Positions 1 through 7,847 of a DNA stretch of 15,601 nt are shown in pieces (within the stretch, counting starts at the first letter, position 1; each line of letters starts with the position of its first letter). Origin of the DNA: Verrucomicrobiaceae bacterium (GTDB lineage: Bacteria; Verrucomicrobiota; Verrucomicrobiia; Verrucomicrobiales; Verrucomicrobiaceae). The notes under the pieces are model-generated. The model did not search any database, was not told the origin of the DNA, and was given only the letters and a program-made list of their open reading frames with translations. Both the position numbers and the translations under genes were made by a program. The DNA is taken from contig JAGKWZ010000252.1 in the NCBI GenBank assembly GCA_021151605.1, positions 1-15,601 of the forward strand, written 5' to 3'.

Positions 1-2
1 GA

Positions 3-254
3 TCCAAAGTCACTTCAGAGCATCTGGCAGCGCTTCAAGCTTACGCCGAGCGGACAAATTCAACACTACCTTTGGGAGGCTTGAATTGGAGAGGCGTCCA
101 TGCTGACACCCCACCGCCTGAAGTGGCTGTTTTCAATCCTTTCCACGGCAGCTTCGAACACGACCACTTGCGTTTGGCTCTGCGTGGAATGTCTATTCGT
201 GTAGATCGCGATGCCTCGACTGGACAATGGCACACCACGATGAAGCCAAGATGA
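3..254 (+). CDS. C-terminal end of an unidentified protein, cut by the window start
   Basis: This frame is open from the first bases of the window for 83 codons and ends in TGA, so it is probably the 3' end of a gene starting outside. I do not recognise the family. The visible tail is mixed and soluble-looking, with a stretch rich in Phe, His and Arg (FNPFHGSFEHDHLRLALRG) and the end WHTTMKPR; no membrane segment is visible. Base composition is less GC-biased than in the genes further right. An overlapping minus-strand frame (341 to 66) is also open, but its translation looks less protein-like. The gene would converge on the minus-strand CvfB-like gene, with 65 bases between the two ends. The evidence is only an open frame, so confidence is modest. 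Confidence 0.4.
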   Translation, partial: SKVTSEHLAALQAYAERTNSTLPLGGLNWRGVHADTPPPEVAVFNPFHGSFEHDHLRLALRGMSIRVDRDASTGQWHTTMKPR

Positions 255-319
255 GGGTTCCGTAATTTGCCTTGGATAGAAACTCAAATCGATCCCCTCA
301 GGCATAGAAGACGCACGTT

Positions 320-1198
320 TCACCTCAGCCCCGGCCGCCAATCTGACGGTGTCGCCTCCCGCACATCCACGGCGGCGATGCCGGGGCGTGTGAAGCGTAT
401 TTTTCGTGCTCGGAACAAAGCTCCAAGCGCCTGCTTAAAGGCGGCTTTGCTGGCTTCGAATGTTTCGCGGATGCGCTCGGGCGAGCTGTCGTCGTCAAAC
501 TCGAGTTTGCCGCCATTGGCGGTGAGTACTTCGAGAATGCGTTCGGTGAGTGGGGCGACACGTTGATAGCCGGAGGCGTCGAGACTGAGGTCGATCTTCC
601 CGCCGGGTTGAGTGCCAACGATATAGCCTTTGACCTCCTGCCCGGGCTTCAGCGGCATGGTGATTCGGCTTTCATGCAGCAGGCCCATGTGGGTGCGGCC
701 AACGAGCGCGTTGTAACCCATGGGGGTACGATTGGCGATGATGAGGCTGACTTCCTGGCCTTTGCGATAGGGCACGGGCTGGCGACTGAGGTGCTTGTTC
801 AACTTCGTGGTGGCGATGATTCGGTCTGAGCGCTCATCCAGCTTCACGAAGACGAGCACCTTTTGACCGACCTGCACTTTGTCGAGCTGTTCGCGGAAGG
901 GGAGGAGGAGGTCTTTGGGCAAGCCCCAGTTCAAAAAGGCTCCCATTTGGCGATGCACACCAATCACTTCCAATGAGGCGAACTCACCAACAAAGGCTAG
1001 CGGCTTCTCGGTGGTGGCGATGACTCGGTCCTCGGAGTCGCGGTAGATGAAGACATCGAGCAAGTCATCCAAGGCGGTGCCTTTCGGGATGTAGCGAGTG
1101 GGGAGGAGGATCTCGCCATGATCGCCACCATCGAGATAAATGCCGTGAGGAGTGCTGTAGAGCACCTTGAGTTGATTGAGTCTGCCGAGATCTGCCAT
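320..1198 (-). CDS. cvfB: CvfB-like S1-domain RNA-binding protein
   Basis: The 292-residue product matches the CvfB/YitL family (usually about 280-300 residues): tandem S1-like OB folds followed by a winged-helix C-terminus. Recognisable stretches are GRLNQLKVLYSTPHGIYLD at the N-terminus, VGEFASLEVIGVHRQMGAFL around residue 70-89, and a C-terminal part (about 215-280) with NGGKLEFDDDSSPERIRETF and the basic LFRARKIRFTRPGI. Family members bind RNA and influence expression of other genes post-transcriptionally; the target here is unknown. I chose the ATG at 1198 over the upstream ATG at 1252. The extra 18 residues do not resemble the family, and the upstream start lies inside the palindrome at 1241-1266. 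No clear Shine-Dalgarno motif precedes it. It lies downstream of the thuA-like gene on the same strand, but the hairpin between them suggests separate transcripts. Confidence 0.88.
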   Translation of the reverse strand: MADLGRLNQLKVLYSTPHGIYLDGGDHGEILLPTRYIPKGTALDDLLDVFIYRDSEDRVIATTEKPLAFVGEFASLEVIGVHRQMGAFLNWGLPKDLLLPFREQLDKVQVGQKVLVFVKLDERSDRIIATTKLNKHLSRQPVPYRKGQEVSLIIANRTPMGYNALVGRTHMGLLHESRITMPLKPGQEVKGYIVGTQPGGKIDLSLDASGYQRVAPLTERILEVLTANGGKLEFDDDSSPERIRETFEASKAAFKQALGALFRARKIRFTRPGIAAVDVREATPSDWRPGLR

Positions 1199-1240
1199 GT
1201 GGGCTGAGGTTAGGCGCGAGTGGACTGTTCTACAAACAGC

Positions 1241-1266
1241 AAAGGGCGGCATCGCTGCCGCCCTTT
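1241..1266 (-). terminator. Perfect 10-bp hairpin after the ThuA-domain gene
   Basis: AAAGGGCGGC (1241-1250) and GCCGCCCTTT (1257-1266) are perfect inverted repeats around a 6-base loop, 21 bases beyond the stop codon of the minus-strand thuA-like gene. On the minus strand the right arm ends in TTT and is followed by a moderately T-rich stretch (GCTGTTTGTAG). This suits an intrinsic terminator with a weak U-tract. It also sits just upstream of the cvfB-like start and so would insulate that gene. Confidence 0.6.
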
Positions 1267-1287
1267 GGAGAAAGATTTTTGATGGGA

Positions 1288-2325
1288 TTACTTGAGGTCT
1301 GCTGGCTTCACGCCGCGCTTGAAGCCACGGAAGCGATGCGGGTCATTAAGATCTTCGCCATCTTTGGTGCCGTACATCAGAGGCTTGAAATCGCCGACGT
1401 AGGTCACATCCGCTGAGGCTGGGACTTCGAGCCCAAGTCCCCAATAGACGCCATTCACAACGAGACGACGAAGGCTCTCGTTGGTCAGGTCGGTGGCAGA
1501 ACCCATGGTGGTGCAAAGCACTTTGTTTGTTTTGCCGGACTCGTTTTTGACCTCACGGGACCAGGCGATGGGCATCATGGGCTCATTCACGGATTGCTCA
1601 GCGCCAGCTTTGTTCTTTTTGCGGTAGTCTGCAGGCGGGCTGCCGGGCTCCATGCCCGCTAGCACCTGGCCTCGGGCGAGGATCACTGCGTCGCTTGGAG
1701 GGGCGGCTTCATACACATCCGTAGTGCCGAAAAGGTCTGTGACTCCGCGAAGCAGGGCATTGTCTTTGGCCGTGGGCTCCAGGATGCCTTTGGTGGCTTC
1801 GGCGCGATGTTTGCCCCAGTGGCTGACCCACGTTTCGCCGAGAAAGATGCGGCCAAAGCCACCTTTCTCATTGTTCCAGGCCCAGGCTCCATAGGTGCTG
1901 TCCTTCGCCATATTGAAGGCATGTGTCGAGGTGCGCAGTCCGATGATGGGTACGCCACGCTGCACGGCATCGTGGAAGTGCTTCATGGCTTCGTCGGGCC
2001 AGTGGCGGAAGCGGATGGACATTAGGATGGCGTCTGCGCTGTCTAGTGCGGCAGGGTTGGTGACGCTCGCCTGGTTGTTCGAGTCGATGAAGCCATCCTT
2101 ATTCACTGAGAAGAGAACAGTGGTCTTGAAGCCATGACGCTCGCTGAGAATTTTGGCGAGCATAGGCATGGCCTCCTCGCTGCGGTATTCTTCATCACCC
2201 GAGATGAGGACGATGTGCTTACCCTTGGCTTCGCCTTTCGGCTCAAAGGTCAGGAAGTCATCAGCTGCGAGGCAGGAGCCCAGAGGCAGAGCAGCAAGGA
2301 GGGAAAGAAGGGGGCGGCGTTTCAT
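1288..2325 (-). CDS. Exported ThuA-domain protein (trehalose-utilisation-like)
   Basis: The 345-residue product begins with a signal peptide: a basic MKRR, a hydrophobic stretch LLSLLAALPL, then GSCLAADD. Either signal peptidase I cuts near LA-A, or Cys18 is a lipid anchor with an atypical LGSC lipobox. The mature part shows the ThuA/glutamine-amidotransferase-like fold: KHIVLISGDEEYRSEEAMP near residue 36-54, the IIGLRTSTHAFNM stretch, and GETWVSHWGKHRAEA. ThuA-domain proteins are common in Verrucomicrobiota and Planctomycetota, often near sugar-catabolism genes and often annotated as putative hydrolases; the true reaction is mostly unknown. No neighbouring sugar genes are seen here, so no substrate can be named. 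No good ribosome-binding site precedes the ATG. Confidence 0.85.
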   Translation of the reverse strand: MKRRPLLSLLAALPLGSCLAADDFLTFEPKGEAKGKHIVLISGDEEYRSEEAMPMLAKILSERHGFKTTVLFSVNKDGFIDSNNQASVTNPAALDSADAILMSIRFRHWPDEAMKHFHDAVQRGVPIIGLRTSTHAFNMAKDSTYGAWAWNNEKGGFGRIFLGETWVSHWGKHRAEATKGILEPTAKDNALLRGVTDLFGTTDVYEAAPPSDAVILARGQVLAGMEPGSPPADYRKKNKAGAEQSVNEPMMPIAWSREVKNESGKTNKVLCTTMGSATDLTNESLRRLVVNGVYWGLGLEVPASADVTYVGDFKPLMYGTKDGEDLNDPHRFRGFKRGVKPADLK

Positions 2326-2571
2326 AGCGGTGTGGGTTGGAAGCTGTATGGTGAGCTAAGACGGCCCTTGGCGTCCAGTGCTTTTCTAGGGCACACAATT
2401 TTTGAATGTTTATCCCAGTCTGCGAGCTGCTTTCTGCCAATCGCCCTGAGAAGATGATTCCCTGGATGAAAATCTAGTAGCTAGCCCATGGCTTCTGCCA
2501 TTTAGTGCCATTCATCTCTTTTCCACACTGCCACGCCCACCCCTTTCTAGCAATTCACTGACAGCCGCGGA

Positions 2572-5442
2572 ATGGAACCACAGCACCCATCAGATTCAAG
2601 CGATTTAAAGGCACGCCACCAGCTCCTAAGCTGCCTGCTGGATTACATTCCTGACCGGATCTATTTTAAGGACAAGAACGGCGCTTTCATCCTGGTGAGT
2701 CGCTCAGAGGCGGATTACCTCGGTGCTCGAAACCCGGAGGAGGTCATTGGCAAATCTGATTTCGATTTCTTTGAAGGACCATTGGCTCAGGCAGCTCAGG
2801 ATGATGAGCGCAATCTGATGGAAACCGGCATCCCCATCACGGGCAAAGAGGAGAAAAAGCTGCTGCTGGATGGCCGCACTGGCTGGGCGCTGGTGGACAA
2901 GATCCCACTGCGTGATGCCGATGGCGCGATCATCGGAACTTGCGGCATCTCCAAGGAAATCACCCGGCTGAAAGAAGCTGAGGAAGCCCTGCAGCAAGCC
3001 AACGACACACTCGCGGCCCAGAAAGCCGAACTCGAATGCACCATCGCTCTGTGTGAGCAGGCTGAGCGCGAACTGCTCGCGGCCAAGCATGAAGCCGAGG
3101 AGGCCAGCAAAGGGCTTGGCCCCTTCTTTCAGGTGGCTTTGGACATGCTCTGCATCGCGGGAATGGACGGCTACTTCAAGCGCATCAACCCCGCTTTTTG
3201 CACCACGCTTGGCTACAGTGAAGATGAACTGTTGATCAAGCCTTTTGCCGAATTCGTGCACCCCGAGGATCAAGCCAGGACAGCTGCAGTCATGGTGGAT
3301 CTCGGGGCGGGCAAGAGTGTGGTGAACTTCCTCAACCGCTACAGGCACCGAGAAGGTCATTACCTTTGGATCGAGTGGACAGCCGCCCCAAACAGCGGCG
3401 GGACGGAAATCTATGCTGCGGCGAGAAACATCTCCTCCAGAATCCAGATCGAGTCAGAATTGACCGAGGCGAGGCAGGCGGCTGAAGCTGCGAACAAGGC
3501 GAAGAGTTCCTTCCTGGCTAATATGAGTCATGAGATCCGCACTCCGATGAATGGTGTTATCGGAGTGACTGAGCTGCTGCTGAATACGGAAATGACGGCT
3601 GACCAGCGCGGCTATCTGAGTCTGGTCAGGCAGTCGGCGGACTCCTTGATGACCGTTTTGAATGACATCCTGGATTTCTCCAAGATCGAGGCGGGCAAAC
3701 TAGAGCTGGAGCGTTACGAGTTTGACCTTCGCGACTCCATTGGGGACACGCTGCAGTCACTCGCCGTACGTTCTGCGGAAAAGGGGATCGAGCTAGCCTA
3801 TCAAGTCCGCGCCAGCGTCCCAGACTGCCTCGTGGGGGACCTCACGAGACTGCGCCAGATCATCATCAATCTCGTGGGCAACGCGATCAAATTCACCGAG
3901 CACGGCGAAATTGTTGTCGAGATCGATGTCGAGACGCTGACAAAGGATCAGGTGTCTCTTCATGTGGCGGTGCGGGATACCGGCATCGGGATTGCCAAAG
4001 AGAAGCAAGAGGATGTTTTTGAGTCATTCACCCAGGCGGAAGGCTCCACCACCCGCCGTTATGGTGGCAGCGGCCTGGGCTTGACCATCTCACGCCAGCT
4101 CGCCGAGCTGATGAAAGGCAGGCTCTGGCTGGAGAGTGAACCAGGAACAGGCAGCGTGTTTCACTTTACCGCCCTGTTTGAACTCGGCTCGTCCAAGCCC
4201 ACAGAGGCTCGTCGGATGCCAGAAACGCTCTACGATTTGCCAGTGCTGATCGTCGATGATAACTCGACCAACCGCACAATTCTTGAACAGCAGGTCAGGA
4301 GTTGGGGAATGAAGCCTACTCTGGCCGCGAATGGACCGGACGCCCTGCAAATCCTCGATGACGCTTGGAACGCCTCCATGCCCTTCAAGCTTTTGCTCAT
4401 GGACTACATGATGCCCGATATGGATGGCATCGAAGTCGCGCGCCAAGTTCATGAACGATTCCGTGATCAGGCACCCAAGGTCTTGATCCTCTCCTCAGGC
4501 AATCGCTTTTCCGATAGCAACAGCCCGGCGGAAGTCGGCATCGAGCGCTTCCTGACCAAGCCGGTGAAGCCATCGGATCTTTTTGATGCCATCACCCGTG
4601 TCATCGGCAGTGCGACGAGCGAGGACAAGTCGGTCATTTCCAAAGACGCCCCCGCGCCGCTAAGCCCGGGACGGATGAATCTCCTGCTCGTGGAAGATGG
4701 CCGAGTAAATCAAATCGTCGCCATGAAGCTGCTGGAGGATCGCGGCCACACCGTCACCCTCGCCACCAATGGGCGTGAAGCCGTGGACATCCTGGCGACG
4801 GCCAGCTTTGATGCCATCCTCATGGACATCCAGATGCCGGAAATGAACGGCTATGAGGCCACCACCGTCATCCGCCAGCGTGAACTTTCCTCCGGGAAGC
4901 ATGTACCCATCATCGCCATGACGGCCAACGCTATGAAGGGCGACCGCGAACAATGTCTCGCCGCCGGCATGGATGACTACATCTCCAAACCGGTGCATTC
5001 AGCCCACCTGTATGCCATCATCGAAAAGTATGCCGACCTGCATCCGCTGCGCGATCCAGCGGCACCGGAGACGCCCCAGCCGAGCGAACATCAGTCCGAT
5101 GTAGCCGCGCCTTTCGATGCCGAGGCATTCAGAAACTCGATCGGCGATGTCGGGCTCATGCGGGAGCTGATCGCGGTTTTCTTCGAGGACGCCCCCCGAC
5201 TCATGACCGATGCACGTCTGGCACTCACCCAACGGAATGCCGAAGCGCTTCATCACGCGGCGCATTCGCTCAAAGGCATGGTAGGGAATTATTCCGCCCC
5301 GCCAGCCTTCCGGGCGGTCTCTGTGCTCTCGGACAGCACTCGTGCTGGCAAACTCAAGAAAGCGGGCAGCCTGCTCGCGGTGGCAGAAAAGGAGATGACA
5401 AGGTTGACGGTGGCTCTTGAGGAGTTTCTGAAACACCTCTAA
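2572..5442 (+). CDS. Hybrid sensor histidine kinase PAS-PAS-HisKA-HATPase-REC-REC-Hpt
   Basis: This 956-residue protein carries a full phosphorelay in one chain. PAS domain 1 spans about residues 18-132 (IPDRIYFKDKNGAFILVS), followed by a coiled coil (about 133-180) and PAS domain 2 (about 183-292). HisKA has the phospho-acceptor His320 in SHEIRTPMNG. The ATPase domain shows the N box (NLVGNAIKF, 433-441), the G1 box DTGIGI (469-474) and the G2 box GGSGLGL (498-504). Receiver 1 has acidic residues 562-563, Asp611 and Lys663. Receiver 2 has Glu708-Asp709, Asp752, Thr784 and Lys807. The C-terminal Hpt domain has His898 in AAHSLKGM. There is no transmembrane segment, so sensing is probably cytoplasmic through the PAS domains; the signal is unknown. 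The architecture resembles BarA/TodS-type kinases. The next gene, ten bases downstream, is the likely partner. Receiver 2 reads VEDGRVNQ, where family members usually have Asn in place of the Gly. Confidence 0.95.
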   Translation: MEPQHPSDSSDLKARHQLLSCLLDYIPDRIYFKDKNGAFILVSRSEADYLGARNPEEVIGKSDFDFFEGPLAQAAQDDERNLMETGIPITGKEEKKLLLDGRTGWALVDKIPLRDADGAIIGTCGISKEITRLKEAEEALQQANDTLAAQKAELECTIALCEQAERELLAAKHEAEEASKGLGPFFQVALDMLCIAGMDGYFKRINPAFCTTLGYSEDELLIKPFAEFVHPEDQARTAAVMVDLGAGKSVVNFLNRYRHREGHYLWIEWTAAPNSGGTEIYAAARNISSRIQIESELTEARQAAEAANKAKSSFLANMSHEIRTPMNGVIGVTELLLNTEMTADQRGYLSLVRQSADSLMTVLNDILDFSKIEAGKLELERYEFDLRDSIGDTLQSLAVRSAEKGIELAYQVRASVPDCLVGDLTRLRQIIINLVGNAIKFTEHGEIVVEIDVETLTKDQVSLHVAVRDTGIGIAKEKQEDVFESFTQAEGSTTRRYGGSGLGLTISRQLAELMKGRLWLESEPGTGSVFHFTALFELGSSKPTEARRMPETLYDLPVLIVDDNSTNRTILEQQVRSWGMKPTLAANGPDALQILDDAWNASMPFKLLLMDYMMPDMDGIEVARQVHERFRDQAPKVLILSSGNRFSDSNSPAEVGIERFLTKPVKPSDLFDAITRVIGSATSEDKSVISKDAPAPLSPGRMNLLLVEDGRVNQIVAMKLLEDRGHTVTLATNGREAVDILATASFDAILMDIQMPEMNGYEATTVIRQRELSSGKHVPIIAMTANAMKGDREQCLAAGMDDYISKPVHSAHLYAIIEKYADLHPLRDPAAPETPQPSEHQSDVAAPFDAEAFRNSIGDVGLMRELIAVFFEDAPRLMTDARLALTQRNAEALHHAAHSLKGMVGNYSAPPAFRAVSVLSDSTRAGKLKKAGSLLAVAEKEMTRLTVALEEFLKHL

Positions 5443-5452
5443 GTCTCCCCTC

Positions 5453-6784
5453 ATGCCGACAACTTCCGCCCAACCCCGCGTTCTCGTCGCCGAGGACGTC
5501 CGAGCTATCTCCATGCGAATCACGCATGTCTTGCAGGGCAGGGGATACCAGGTGGAGGTGGCCACCAATGGCGAGGAATGCCTGGCCCTCATCGCCGCCC
5601 ACAAGCCTGACCTCGTCATCCTGGACCTCATGATGCCGCGGATGAATGGCGTCGAGGTGCTCAAGCGCCTGCGGAGCAACCCGGAGACCGCCGATCTCCC
5701 CGTCATCATCTGCACAGCCAAGGACTTCAGTACCGAAATGAAGCATGTGCGTGAACTCGGCATCGCCGATGTGATCATCAAACCCTTCGACCACGATACC
5801 CTCGCGGAGAAGGTGGATCATTGCTTCCACCAGTTCTGTGACATCGCCTCTCACAAGGCACCCGAGCCAGCCGTTCCCGCGCCGATGTATGCGCCTACTT
5901 TAGAGGCCACTAGGGCGCGCATCGTCCTCTGGGGCACACGCGGCTCCATCCCCGTGTCAGGCCCCCGCTACGTGCGTTATGGCGGGAACACCTCCTGCAT
6001 GGAGTATGCCTGCGGCAATGACCATCTCGTCTTTGATGCAGGCTCAGGCATCCGTGAACTCGCCTTTGCCCTGCTCTCAGGCGGGCCGCGCCACCTGCAT
6101 CTCTTCATCACCCACACGCACTGGGATCACATCCAGGGATTCCCATTCTTCACACCTATCTACATTCCCGGCTATGAGATCACCATTTATGGCGAGCGCG
6201 GCTTTGGAAAAAATCACGAGGCCCTGCTAAGCGGCCAGTTGGATCGCGATTATTTCCCCATCCAGCGTGAGGATCTGCGCGCGAAGCTGAACTTCCGCTT
6301 CCTCGATGACGAGCCCATCTTCATCGGCGATATCAAAGTCACCCGCGAATTTACCCATCACCCCGGAGCCACTGTCGCCTTCAAGATCGAGCATCAGGGC
6401 CGAAAGATCGCCTATGTGCCGGACAACGAATTCCTGCAAGGCTACGTCGGCCCGCCCCAGGACATTGGCAGAGACCATGAACTCGTCATTCCCCAGGAAC
6501 CCATTGTCGAGTTCCTCACAGGTGTCGATCTCATGCTGCACGAGGCGCAGTACCTCGCCCCCGAATACAGCAAGAAGATCGGCTGGGGCCATTCCAACCT
6601 CGCCAACGCCTGTGTCCTGGCGAAACTCGCCGCCGTGAAAAAGTGGATCGTCCTCCACCACGACCCCGCACACGACGACACCTTCCTGGACAACAAGCTC
6701 AGCCTCACCCGTCAGATCCTCGACGAGATTGGCTGCCCTATTGAGGTGCTCCACGGGCATGATGGCATGGTGGAGTATCTGTGA
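5453..6784 (+). CDS. Response regulator with metallo-beta-lactamase-fold output domain
   Basis: The 443-residue protein joins two domains. Residues 8-125 are a receiver: acidic Glu14-Asp15, phospho-acceptor Asp58 in VILDLMMPRMNG, Thr88 and Lys110. A linker rich in Pro and Ala (about 134-150) leads to an MBL-fold hydrolase of the COG1235/PhnP-like kind. Its metal motif is THTHWDHIQGFPFF (His221, His223, Asp225, His226), with His302/303 in THHPG, Asp324 in YVPDNE, and His380 plus His402/403 towards the end. All main metal ligands seem present, so it is likely an active hydrolase, perhaps a phosphodiesterase or nuclease; the substrate cannot be read from sequence. It has no DNA-binding domain. 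It starts 10 bases after the kinase stop, without a clear Shine-Dalgarno motif, which suggests translational coupling. Phosphotransfer from the kinase's Hpt His898 to Asp58 is the simplest model. Confidence 0.93.
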   Translation: MPTTSAQPRVLVAEDVRAISMRITHVLQGRGYQVEVATNGEECLALIAAHKPDLVILDLMMPRMNGVEVLKRLRSNPETADLPVIICTAKDFSTEMKHVRELGIADVIIKPFDHDTLAEKVDHCFHQFCDIASHKAPEPAVPAPMYAPTLEATRARIVLWGTRGSIPVSGPRYVRYGGNTSCMEYACGNDHLVFDAGSGIRELAFALLSGGPRHLHLFITHTHWDHIQGFPFFTPIYIPGYEITIYGERGFGKNHEALLSGQLDRDYFPIQREDLRAKLNFRFLDDEPIFIGDIKVTREFTHHPGATVAFKIEHQGRKIAYVPDNEFLQGYVGPPQDIGRDHELVIPQEPIVEFLTGVDLMLHEAQYLAPEYSKKIGWGHSNLANACVLAKLAAVKKWIVLHHDPAHDDTFLDNKLSLTRQILDEIGCPIEVLHGHDGMVEYL

Positions 6785-6796
6785 CTTGATCAGTCC

Positions 6797-7689
6797 ATGC
6801 CCGATCTGCTCTCGCTCGAAAAGCGCCACCTCTGGCATCCCTTCACCCTCATGCAGGCATGGTGTGCTGACGAGCACGAGCCCCTGCTGCTCGTCTCCGG
6901 CAAAGGCTGCACACTGACCGATCAGCACGGGAAAGAGTATCTTGATGGTAACAGCTCCATCTGGACCAACATCCACGGCCACAGCCATCCCACCATCACT
7001 GCCGCCATCCACGCGCAGCTTGAGCGCGTGTCCCACACCTCCTTCCTCGGCTTCACCCACGAGCCCGCCATCCAGCTTGGCAAACAGCTCATCGACCTCC
7101 TTCCTGGCAGCGCCCTGAGCCGAGTCTTCTTTTCCGATAATGGCTCCACCGCCATCGAGTCCGCCATCCGCATGGCCCTTCAGTTCTGGAAACAAAACGA
7201 GCACCCCCAGCGCGATACCATCCTCGCCTTCGACCGCGCCTATCATGGCGATACCCTCGGAGCCGCCAGCGTCGGTGGCATCCCCATTTTCAAAGGCAGC
7301 GGCAATGACTTCGGCTACAAAACCCTCCCGCGAATCAACTCGGCTGCGCCGCCGCTCTCGGCAGCCTCCAGGTCTTCTACGAAGAGCGCGTCATGGAGCG
7401 CCTGCCTGCCAAAGTCGCACTCTTCACTGATCTACTGAAAAGTCTTCACGACCTCCCGCCAGTTATCGAAATCCGCCAGTGCGGCCTCATCGCTGGTATC
7501 GAAATCGGCCCGTATTCGTCCGATGAACTACGCGGCGCCAAAACCTGCCTCGCCGCCAGAAAGCATGGGCTGCTCACAAGACCTGTCGTCGATACCCTCG
7601 TCCTCATGCCGCCCTTGTCAGTCACTGATGATGAAATGATCCGCATGGTGCAGGCCCTGCGTTTGGGTATTGAGGAAGTTTGCCTCTAA
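6797..7689 (+). pseudogene. bioA: bioA remnant: internal deletion plus frame change
   Basis: BioA is the PLP-dependent adenosylmethionine-8-amino-7-oxononanoate aminotransferase of biotin synthesis, usually about 430 residues. The 5' part (from ATG 6797, about 180 codons) is typical: LWHPFTLMQAW, LDGNSSIWTNIHGHSHP, FFSDNGSTAIESAIRMALQFW and RAYHGDTLGAASVGG. Near 7325-7345 the homology jumps to the C-terminal part in a different frame (NQLGCAAALGSLQVFYEERV to the end LRLGIEEVCL, stop at 7687-7689). The missing segment, about 130-150 codons, should contain the Asp and Lys that hold PLP. After the junction the first frame runs into unrelated sequence and stops at 7438. The ATG at 7393 could start only a C-terminal fragment. 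The product should be inactive. The gene begins 12 bases after the MBL regulator and was presumably in its operon. An assembly collapse is possible, but a single-base error cannot explain the loss. Confidence 0.85.
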
Positions 7690-7695
7690 AAGCTC

Positions 7696-7721
7696 AGAGA
7701 ACCGGCTTCATCTGGTTCTTT
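7696..7721 (+). terminator. Possible weak terminator after the bioA remnant
   Basis: AGAACC (7698-7703) and GGTTCT (7714-7719) form an inverted repeat, extendable by one wobble and one A-T pair, starting 7 bases after the bioA stop codon. The 3' arm runs into TT but no long T-tract follows. It may end the kinase-regulator-bioA transcript. Confidence 0.35.
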
Positions 7722-7791
7722 GAAGATTGCCATTCCTGGCGCGGCAAGGACAAGAGGAGTTACCGGTAGCAGCCGTCCCAAAGTCGCGCCC

Positions 7792-7810
7792 CAAGCGCCT
7801 TCCGCGCTTG
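7792..7810 (+). other. Small hairpin upstream of hsdM
   Basis: CAAGCGC (7792-7798) and GCGCTTG (7804-7810) form a perfect 7-bp stem with a 5-base loop, ending 37 bases before the hsdM ATG. It is followed by CCTTTGAG, so it could be a weak terminator or an operator or leader structure for the restriction-modification operon. Nothing else distinctive is visible in the 158-bp gap between bioA and hsdM. Confidence 0.3.
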
Positions 7811-7847
7811 CCTTTGAGATTACGAGCCGCTCTTATCGCGCTCGCGC

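Noticed and set aside
66..341. Minus-strand frame of 91 codons at the window start
   Set aside because: It overlaps the more convincing plus-strand open tail and the end of the cvfB-like gene, and no family features are visible.
2326..2571. Divergent promoter region between the thuA-like gene and the kinase gene
   Set aside because: It must contain promoters, but I could not pick out convincing -35/-10 pairs or operators; a CTAGTAGCTAG palindrome was too short to call.
4999..5854. Minus-strand frames of 166 and 260 codons across the kinase-regulator junction
   Set aside because: Both oppose strongly recognisable Hpt and receiver coding sequence; they are shadows.
6797..7689. Programmed frameshift or single-base sequencing error in bioA
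   Set aside because: About 130-150 codons of homology are missing at the junction, so a single-base event cannot restore the protein.
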